A stretch of 64,000 nt of DNA, from contig BQMF02000415.1 of assembly GCA_027922465.2 (NCBI GenBank), positions 186,001 to 250,000 on the forward strand. Reading direction: 5' to 3'. A model generated the notes under the pieces. The model searched no databases. It was not told where the DNA came from and was given only the letters and a program-made list of their open reading frames with translations. Below, in pieces: positions 33,331 to 40,589 of this stretch (positions within the stretch are counted from its first letter, which is position 1; each line of letters opens with the position of its first letter). A program made the position numbers and the translations under genes. The stretch is from Turritopsis dohrnii. Its lineage: Eukaryota > Cnidaria > Hydrozoa > Anthoathecata > Oceaniidae.

Positions 33331-34272
33331 AGGTATGTTGATGACATTTTCGTCTTATTTAACTCTCCTGATCATGTTAAGCCTTTTGTTGATTATATGA
33401 ATACTAAACATAGCAATATAAAATTTACTTTTGAGATTGAAAATTTAGGTAGTATGTCTTTTCTAGATGTTAAAATATCCAGAGAGTTAGGTAAATTTGT
33501 CACATCTGTCTATAAAAAACCCACTTTTAGCGGTATATACACCAATTTTACGAGTTTCATTCCTGAAAACTTTAAGCATGGGTTAATTTTTGGTTTATTG
33601 TTCAGATGTTTCTCTATTTGCTCTGATTTAAGCAAATTCCATACAGAAGTCGTCAGTCTTAAATCTATCTTGTATAAGAATGCCTATCCTAAAGGTTTTG
33701 TGGACAATTGCATTAAGAAATTTGTCGATAAAATGTTTACTGTTAAGGAATGTGTCACCACAGTTCCCAAGAAAGAACTTCTTTTATGTCTGCCATTTTG
33801 TGGAACCAAGTCATTAGAACTTCGCAGTAAGCTCGTCAGTATGGTTAAGTCCAATTTACACATGTGCAAACTCAAAGTTATTTTTAAGTCGAATAATAGA
33901 CTCAGTAGTTTGTTCCGTTTTAAGGACAAAATTCCCAAAGAGTTACGCTCGCTTATTGTTTATAAGTTTACGTGTGGCCGATGCAATTCGACCTATTATG
34001 GTAAGTCCAAACGGCATTACCATGTTAGAATCTGCGAGCACTTAGGGATCTCTTCTTTGACTGGCAAAAATCTTAAATCACGCCAACAAACTGCCATTTC
34101 AGACCACATTTTACTGTGTGATCACGTACCGTCTGTCGAGGACTTTACAGTCATAGGTTCGGCCACCAACAATTATCTTTTAGAAATTAAAGAAAGTCTT
34201 CTCATCTCTAGGGACGAACCTAAACTTAATAAGAATATCTCTTCTGTACCGTTGTATTTATTTAATCATTAA
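33331..34272 (+). pseudogene. Truncated Penelope polyprotein C-terminal part
   Basis: It covers the RT end from the YVDD box region ('YVDDIFVLFNSPDHV') through the linker to the GIY-YIG endonuclease ('CGRCNSTYYGKSKRHYHVR'). It has no own start and lacks the RT N-terminal half, as expected for a pLTR copy. Compared with the full copy it keeps Cys in CGRC and has Lys instead of Arg in 'AYPKGF'. Confidence 0.85.
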
Positions 34273-34364
34273 AATATACACGGGTCATTTATCTTGTCAT
34301 TGTTATTTTGTAATTTATTCATTTCGGTTTTTATATAAAATTCGTGTCATACTGTTTTGTAAAA

Positions 34365-34422
34365 ACTTACTGATGATGCTCACAGTGTTGAGCGAAACGT
34401 TTATAATAAAATTAGACATGTC
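34365..34422 (+). ncRNA. Hammerhead ribozyme-like motif in upstream pLTR
   Basis: The core CTGATGA is at 34370-34376. A stem II hairpin follows (GCTCA 34378-34382 with TGAGC 34389-34393), then GAAAC at 34394-34398. A short stem III (ACGT/ATGT) could lead to GTC at 34420-34422. One extra T lies between CTGATGA and stem II, and I could not show a good stem I, so this is a motif-level call. Penelope-like elements are known to carry hammerhead ribozymes in this position. Confidence 0.55.
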
Positions 34423-34562
34423 GTAGAACTGTGTCGTTCTTGTTCTTAATTTTAATGGATATGTCAACTCAACTCATCATATGATTATGCAATGTATCTC
34501 TGGACGTGTAGCAACACATACAAGACAACTGATGACAACGCATCTTGGTAAAGTACGTCAAG

Positions 34563-37094
34563 ATGCTGGTAAGAATTTTATCCATTGTTTTCTTATTCCT
34601 GATTCGTATCAGATTTCCGAATAAGGATTCCATCGCTGATGTCATCCGTAAAAGATATTCTAATGAAACTCTAAAGTGTTTACGAAAACTGGAAAAACAT
34701 AAATTTAAACTTCGTAAAGTACAGCTCGACTTAGCCTTTCTGGAAGCATGTGCACATAACAATATTATTCCGAACTTTCTCAACTTTCGTTTATCCAACA
34801 AAAATTTGAAGTCTTCTAAAACATATCGTATCTCACAGTTTCGATTTCTAAAAGATGAAATTAAACACAAAAAGTTGCAAGTCCGACAACACAAGAAAGA
34901 TTTCGAATTTCTCAAGAATAATTTGAAAGAATGTATGTCTTTTCTGGATTTCACGCACGTCTCATGCCTGTTCACAACTTCCAACGACAAAAAGATTAAG
35001 AATCATCAACAAATTCAGGACAGAAAACTAAACAAATTACTGATAGGACAATCTTCTAACTCAATTGGCCATGATCCTGATAAAGTTATCTTCAATTTTT
35101 CGTCTTACATTCTAACCGAATCAGATAAATCATTATTATGCAAAGGACTCAACTTTTGCATTCAACCGAAAGAATTAAGATATGAGGACTATCTATCATC
35201 GTTTGAGCTTTTATATCGTGACATCAAAAATCTGGATTTACAAAAAGATTACCTTGAATTTATCAAATGTCGACTTAAAGACTCAGCACTAGGCTCTTTT
35301 CGATCCCTCAAAGATTTACCACGGATCAAAAATCTAACACTGGAAGAAATAAACTCTTTGAAGAATTTGATTAATCGCACTGACATCGTTATTCAAAAGT
35401 CAGATAAAGGAAATTCTATTGTACTGGTTAACCGAGAAGATTATGTCGCCGGTGTTACTGAATTATTGAATGATCCATCTAAGTTCGAACATATTCAGCT
35501 TAATAAAGGTTCTGAACTAAATTATATAATTAATGTTGAAAAGAAAATTAACTCAATTTTGAAAGAATTATTGAAGAATAAGAGTATTTCTGATCAAGTA
35601 TATAGTAAACTTTCTCCTTGTGGCTCACGTCCAGAAATATTGTATGGTTTACCCAAGGTACATAAACCACTGAAAGATGGCAGACCCAAATTTAGACCTA
35701 TTTTGTCTGCTATTGGTACTGTCACCTATCAGATAGCTAAGTTTCTTGTACCTATTCTTAAGAGTCTTTCTGTTAATGAGTATACTGTTAAAGATACTTT
35801 CCAATTTTGTGGAGATATTTTAGACCAGGATTGTAATTTATTTATGGCTAGCCTTGACGTTGATTCTTTATTTACCAACATTCCACTAGCTGAGACTAAT
35901 AACATTTGTATTGAGTCATTATTTGAACACACTGACAGTATCGATGGTCTATCGAAGTCAGATTTCACTAAATTGCTCAATAAAGCAACATCCCAGTCTT
36001 CTTTCATTTTTAACAATAATTTGTACCGCCAGGTAGATGGTGTAGCCATGGGATCCCCACTGGGACCTACTTTAGCTAATGCTTTTCTTTGTTTTTACGA
36101 AACCAAGTGGCTTAGTGATTGTCCTAGCACATTCAAACCAGTATTTTATCGTAGGTATGTTGATGACATTTTCGTCTTATTTAACTCTCCTGATCATGTT
36201 AAGCCTTTTGTTGATTATATGAATACTAAACATAGCAATATAAAATTTACTTTTGAGATTGAAAATTTAGGTAGTATGTCTTTTCTAGATGTTAAAATAT
36301 CCAGAGAGTTAGGTAAATTTGTCACATCTGTCTATAAAAAACCCACTTTTAGCGGTATATACACCAATTTTACGAGTTTCATTCCTGAAAACTTTAAGCA
36401 TGGGTTAATTTTTGGTTTATTGTTCAGATGTTTCTCTATTTGCTCTGATTTAAGCAAATTCCATACAGAAGTTGTCAGTCTTAAATCTATCTTGTATAAG
36501 AATGCCTATCCTAGAGGTTTTGTGGACAATTGCATTAAGAAATTTGTCGATAAAATGTTTACTGTTAAGGAATGTGTCACCACAGTTCCCAAGAAAGAAC
36601 TTCTTTTATGTCTGCCATTTTGTGGAACCAAGTCATTAGAACTTCGCAGTAAGCTCGTCAGTATGGTTAAGTCCAATTTACACATGTGCAAACTCAAAGT
36701 TATTTTTAAGTCGAATAATAGACTCAGTAGTTTGTTCCGTTTTAAGGACAAAATTCCCAAAGAGTTACGCTCGCTTATTGTTTATAAGTTTACGTGTGGC
36801 CGATGGAATTCGACCTATTATGGTAAGTCCAAACGGCATTACCATGTTAGAATCTGCGAGCACTTAGGGATCTCTTCTTTGACTGGCAAAAATCTTAAAT
36901 CACGCCAACAAACTGCCATTTCAGACCACATTTTACTGTGTGATCACGTACCGTCTGTCGAGGACTTTACAGTCATAGGTTCGGCCACCAACAATTATCT
37001 TTTAGAAATTAAAGAAAGTCTTCTCATCTCTAGGGACGAACCTAAACTTAATAAGAATATCTCTTCTGTACCGTTGTATTTATTTAATCATTAA
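34563..37094 (+). CDS. Penelope-like polyprotein: reverse transcriptase and GIY-YIG endonuclease
   Basis: The open frame gives 843 residues from the first ATG (34563); a TTG at 34545 is also in frame. The N-terminal about 270 residues are basic and helical. The RT carries 'LYGLPKVHKP' with 'RPKFRPILSAIG', 'MASLDVDSLFTNIPL' (catalytic Asp), 'GVAMGSPLGPTLANAFL', and 'FYRRYVDDIFVLFNS' (YVDD). After a linker, the C-terminal GIY-YIG region reads 'LIVYKFTCGRWNSTYYGKSK' then 'RICEHLG'. The frame has no stops, so the copy could be nearly functional. However, the second Cys of the C-x-x-C preceding the GIY-YIG motif is Trp here while the pLTR copy has Cys. Confidence 0.9.
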   Translation: MLVRILSIVFLFLIRIRFPNKDSIADVIRKRYSNETLKCLRKLEKHKFKLRKVQLDLAFLEACAHNNIIPNFLNFRLSNKNLKSSKTYRISQFRFLKDEIKHKKLQVRQHKKDFEFLKNNLKECMSFLDFTHVSCLFTTSNDKKIKNHQQIQDRKLNKLLIGQSSNSIGHDPDKVIFNFSSYILTESDKSLLCKGLNFCIQPKELRYEDYLSSFELLYRDIKNLDLQKDYLEFIKCRLKDSALGSFRSLKDLPRIKNLTLEEINSLKNLINRTDIVIQKSDKGNSIVLVNREDYVAGVTELLNDPSKFEHIQLNKGSELNYIINVEKKINSILKELLKNKSISDQVYSKLSPCGSRPEILYGLPKVHKPLKDGRPKFRPILSAIGTVTYQIAKFLVPILKSLSVNEYTVKDTFQFCGDILDQDCNLFMASLDVDSLFTNIPLAETNNICIESLFEHTDSIDGLSKSDFTKLLNKATSQSSFIFNNNLYRQVDGVAMGSPLGPTLANAFLCFYETKWLSDCPSTFKPVFYRRYVDDIFVLFNSPDHVKPFVDYMNTKHSNIKFTFEIENLGSMSFLDVKISRELGKFVTSVYKKPTFSGIYTNFTSFIPENFKHGLIFGLLFRCFSICSDLSKFHTEVVSLKSILYKNAYPRGFVDNCIKKFVDKMFTVKECVTTVPKKELLLCLPFCGTKSLELRSKLVSMVKSNLHMCKLKVIFKSNNRLSSLFRFKDKIPKELRSLIVYKFTCGRWNSTYYGKSKRHYHVRICEHLGISSLTGKNLKSRQQTAISDHILLCDHVPSVEDFTVIGSATNNYLLEIKESLLISRDEPKLNKNISSVPLYLFNH

Positions 37095-37273
37095 AATATA
37101 CACGGGTCATTTATCTTGTCATTGTTATTTTGTAATTTATTCATTTCGGTTTTTATATAAAATTCGTGTCATACTGTTTTGTAAAAACTTACTGATGATG
37201 CTCACAGTGTTGAGCGAAACGTTTATAATAAAATTAGACATGTCGTAGAACTGTGTCGTTCTTTTTCTTAATT
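36143..37273 (+). repeat. Downstream pLTR
   Basis: 3' end of the full copy, homologous to 33321-34451. Visible differences include C/T near 33653/36475, A/G near 33694/36516, C/G near 33984/36806 (Cys to Trp) and G/T at 34442/37264. Confidence 0.9.
37187..37244 (+). ncRNA. Hammerhead ribozyme-like motif in downstream pLTR
   Basis: Same motif as at 34365-34422: CTGATGA at 37192-37198, stem II hairpin, GAAAC at 37216-37220. With one motif in each pLTR, cleavage of a transcript crossing both would release a unit-length RNA; this is an inference from the layout. Confidence 0.55.
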
Positions 37274-37969
37274 GTTCATTAAAATATTGAATAAATAGAC
37301 ATTTCGGAGTGCAAGTGATAATTAGGGTTTGTAAACATTATGCGTCCATTGCTTGATAATAAGTGCATTACATTACAACTAACACAGAATATTGTTGATT
37401 AATTCAATTTTAAGTAGCACACAAATGCACCTTCACAAGAGGTAACTATAAAATGTCTTGTATACACTTTGGAGATGTTGTCTGTTTGGGTAACTATAGA
37501 TTTCTACACACACACACACACACACACGCACACATGGGAAACACTTCTAAGTTGACGGATGTAACTATATAACAGATTACAAAAAATAACATCAACATTA
37601 TGTATGGAGGAATGCATAATGCATCATAGCATAGGCTCTTTCTTGGCTTGGAGGTAGCAGAGCTCTCGTATCTCCTGACCAATTTAATAACACAAAATCA
37701 GCACTAAGTAGCTAGCAAGGAAACTCAGCAGTATATAATCACAGTATCACTTATAACGATCAATATTGAGAATTGCATTGCTTCCCTGATAAGCATTATA
37801 AATCTGTGTTTCCAGAAACGTAAACTCCTCTTTATTATTATGGAGGCCGCACTCACTCTGATAAAGTAGTTGTAATTATCAATCAATAAACAATTCTTAA
37901 ATAAGCCACAATCAACAAATAGCCTCTATTCCAGCCTTAAAATTAAGGCTTGTGTTTTTAGTGGTATAA

Positions 37970-38075
37970 GCCTACAACTAGGGACAAAATTTTATGGACT
38001 TACAGACGGACGGACGGACGAACGGACGAACACAAATGCTAATCAAAGATCAGCTGTTGCCACGCTGACCAAAAA
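37970..38075 (-). repeat. Dispersed GACG-core repeat, diverged copy
   Basis: A tract of GGAC/GACG repeats is flanked by 'ttatggacttacag' and 'gatcagctgttgccacgctgacc'. The right flank matches the 'cagcgccgcaaggtagctgatc' flank of 6975-7095 in reverse orientation only loosely. Confidence 0.4.
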
Positions 38076-38384
38076 ATCTCTTAGCTATATTCTGGATGGT
38101 TGGGTTTGTGGGCAGTCAGTGTAATAACTACGTGTGCTCAATTCTTTGAATTGATTGTTTTAAAATTTAATTGCTCTACCTAAGGGATATTATTAACTGA
38201 TTTTTACATAAAATAAGTCCATTGACCCTGAATAGGCCTATGAATTCACGAAATATTTTCAATACTGAGTATGTTCATGTGACAAATTGCAACCATTACA
38301 TTTAAACTTTGAAAACACTTACAAATATATTTGAACAAAGGAAGCTAGGCCCGACTCTTACCCTCAGTTAATTATACCCTCAGT

Positions 38385-38500
38385 TAATTATAACAGGCGT
38401 TTAAAACTGGAGAACTGCAACATTACAAAAGACGGACGGACTGACGGACATAGATAAATGAAACATCAGCTAACTTGCGGCGCTGGCTCTCCCCAATTTC
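38385..38500 (-). repeat. Dispersed repeat, second clear copy
   Basis: The reverse complement reads 'cagcgccgcaagttagctgatgtttcattt', then a GTCCGTC tract, then 'atgttgcagttct'. This is the same order as at 6975-7095. Confidence 0.6.
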
Positions 38501-39227
38501 TCCTATATTTCTTTATACTGAAATTCATGAGCAAAATATTCAAAAATGAAATGTATGGTGTCAACTGATTTGGCGACTTTTCCGGTAATTCAAACAATAA
38601 TTGGAAAGAAAGTTTTTTTTTGGTTCCCGCAGTAAGAACCGAAAGGCATTCCCCATGCGTATTTCCACAGAGACAGAGGGTTATTTAAGAGAAAGCAAGC
38701 AATCCCGCAGTCCAACCTGCAGAAGTTCGTTTCATCAGACCATACAAACAGGTGGCTGAAGAGGTTTGTCTTACGAATATTTAGATCCTCACTAAACATG
38801 AAGAAAAAATACGATGCCTTTGAAGTTGATATTACAACTTGTGAAAATGTTCTCTGATTTATAATTTTAAACTCAATGCAAATAAACTGATGGTGACTAA
38901 CGAACGTTATTCGAAAAGTCTTTTAGAACAAGATACGCATGCTATGCGATTATTTATCTCACACTCAAGTTGACTTGGAAAGGCAGTCAGTATAACGTGA
39001 CGAGTCAGAAAGAGGGCTATTTTGAGTATAAGTGAAAATATTTTATTTACTTTTTCTGGTCACGGCAAAGCCGAGAACTGTTTAATTACAGCTACGAATC
39101 TTTTCGTTCCTTACCATTCCGTCAACGAAATGTTGTGCAAATGCACCGCAGCAGGTGACAACGCAACCGAGGATGTCGCAAATTTTGAGAACAATAAAGA
39201 CAGTAAAATAGTGTTTTTTTGAAATAA

Positions 39228-40586
39228 ATGTACACCACTGCTTTTTATATCTTCTTACAAATCATAAACAAGATTTGCAAAAATGCGACTATATATTTTC
39301 CCAAAGTTGTGAAACTTACATATTACACATATTACATATTACATATTACATTATACGACGAATACGACGAAGACGAAGTAGCAGACGTGATGAAAGACAA
39401 GACTTTATCCGAACAGATTCCAGTAGAAATTATTGGAGAAAACTGTTATGATAGTTTTCTAGAGGATCCTGAAAATCTTATTGACCGAAGATATAACGAG
39501 GTTAGACTTGGTTCGTTGATTCAAAGAGAAGTAAGTTCTTGTATGAGAGAATTTTTCAAATCTGACTATGCGACCACAGAAGGCAAGTTGATAACTACGT
39601 TAGAGATGCAGATTTTATCGCTAGAGGACCAGATTCGAAGTAAGGATGCGGTGATAAATTGTTTGTTGGATATAATCGCAAGCAGTCCAAAAGAGGTAAA
39701 AGCTAAAGCTGAAAGCCTTTCTGGTGATAAATGTCAATGTTTACATCAAAACCAACGATGCGTGTCACATACAGAAGTCTCTCATACAGATGAACAAATT
39801 AACGAAAAACATCATTTTGTCATGAAAGATTACAACCCATCTACTTCAATTCCCGCATCGATTACTGCAATTAAAAAAACATCGCAACTAAACCCAATAC
39901 AGTTAAAATCAAAAGAGGTTGTTTCAGATCAGTTAATGGCTATTAGGCTTCGAAAGCATAATGACTTTATCGTCTCGTCATCAAATAAACATATTGAAAG
40001 GAATAATGTCAAGAAAAATAATAACAACCCAATAATTACAGCAACAGAGGAATCACTCAACGATAGAAACTGTACAAATACTCAATCAAACAGATATCAA
40101 ACTCTTGAACATATTGCAATAATAGGCGACTCAATGATAAATGGTATTAATGCAAATGGTTTCAGAAAAGATTTTAACGTAAAGATTAAACCTTATGGCG
40201 GTGCGACATCGACAGACATGATTGACCACATCAAGCCCACTCTGAGGAAAAAACCAACTAAAATTATTCTCCATATAGGAACGAACGATATTACCAACAA
40301 TGTTGATACTGTGCCGAATTTAGAAAGCATACTAGAACTTGTGAGAAAGGAATCGCCACTCTCCACTTTAGCTATATCAAGTGTGATTGTTCGGGCTGAC
40401 AAAAAAGATATGTCGGAGAAAGTGCGCAAGCTGAACTTGAGAATTGAGGATTTTTGTCACAAAGAGAATATTTCGATCATAAAGAACTCCAACATCAACA
40501 ACAACCATCTAAGCAAAAGAAAATTACACTTGAATCAGAAAGGTTTATCAACACTTGCAAAAAATTTTATTGAATATTTGAATTGA
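39228..40586 (+). CDS. LINE ORF1 protein with SGNH-hydrolase (esterase) domain
   Basis: The frame is 452 residues from the ATG at 39228; an internal ATG before 'KDKTLSEQIPVEIIGEN' is also a plausible start because the first about 55 residues look like untranslated sequence. A probable coiled coil lies around residues 110-150 ('TTLEMQILSLEDQIRSKDAV'). The C-terminal domain has the SGNH blocks 'IAIIGDSMINGI' (Ser nucleophile), 'ILHIGTNDI' and 'KLHLNQKGLSTLAKNF' (His block). Such esterase-like ORF1 proteins are known from CR1/L2 elements. The frame ends with UGA (40584-40586) and the downstream frame continues without change. Confidence 0.85.
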   Translation: MYTTAFYIFLQIINKICKNATIYFPKVVKLTYYTYYILHITLYDEYDEDEVADVMKDKTLSEQIPVEIIGENCYDSFLEDPENLIDRRYNEVRLGSLIQREVSSCMREFFKSDYATTEGKLITTLEMQILSLEDQIRSKDAVINCLLDIIASSPKEVKAKAESLSGDKCQCLHQNQRCVSHTEVSHTDEQINEKHHFVMKDYNPSTSIPASITAIKKTSQLNPIQLKSKEVVSDQLMAIRLRKHNDFIVSSSNKHIERNNVKKNNNNPIITATEESLNDRNCTNTQSNRYQTLEHIAIIGDSMINGINANGFRKDFNVKIKPYGGATSTDMIDHIKPTLRKKPTKIILHIGTNDITNNVDTVPNLESILELVRKESPLSTLAISSVIVRADKKDMSEKVRKLNLRIEDFCHKENISIIKNSNINNNHLSKRKLHLNQKGLSTLAKNFIEYLN

Positions 40587-40589
40587 AGG
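40584..40589 (+). promoter_or_regulatory. In-frame UGA-AGG junction between LINE ORF1 and ORF2
   Basis: ORF1 stops at TGA and ORF2 continues in the same frame from AGG. No ATG occurs in the ORF2 frame before the endonuclease motif; the first is in 'FLMEGY', beyond the catalytic 'NINSIRNKF'. ORF2 therefore needs stop-codon readthrough or non-AUG reinitiation. The second LINE in this window has TGA-CGG at the same place. Confidence 0.55.

Larger units (their letters stand above)
33321..34451 (+). repeat. Upstream pLTR (5'-truncated copy)
   Basis: It corresponds to 36143-37273 of the full copy. It contains the 3' part of the coding region (open from about 33331 to the TAA at 34270-34272), the 3' UTR and a hammerhead-like motif. 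The junction to the full copy is just after 'cttaatt' at 34451. Confidence 0.9.
33324..37271 (+). mobile_element. Penelope-like retroelement with tandem pLTR organisation
   Basis: A 5'-truncated copy (33321-34451) is followed head to tail by a full copy whose 3' end (36143-37273) repeats it with a constant offset of 2822 bp. By eye I count about four differences over about 1130 bp, so the two were copied recently. 'ttgttcatt' flanks the whole unit (33315-33323 and 37272-37280), which looks like a 9 bp target-site duplication. This partial-tandem layout is established for Penelope-like elements. Confidence 0.9.
37281..39227. other. Intergenic with microsatellite and dispersed repeats
   Basis: A (CA)n microsatellite lies at about 37506-37533. 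GACG-rich dispersed repeats lie at 37970-38075 and 38385-38500. The minus-strand frame at 38590-38799 contains 'VWSDETNF', which recalls Tc1-type transposases, but nothing else supports this. The end of this stretch (about 39000-39227) may be the 5' UTR of the LINE. Confidence 0.45.

Noticed and set aside
38590..38799. Minus-strand frame with 'VWSDETNF', similar to a Tc1-type catalytic block
   Set aside because: Only one short block matches; no second or third catalytic region or inverted ends were found nearby.
39022..39222. Plus-strand 66-residue frame just before LINE ORF1
   Set aside because: No domain; more likely LINE 5' UTR or flank than a separate gene.
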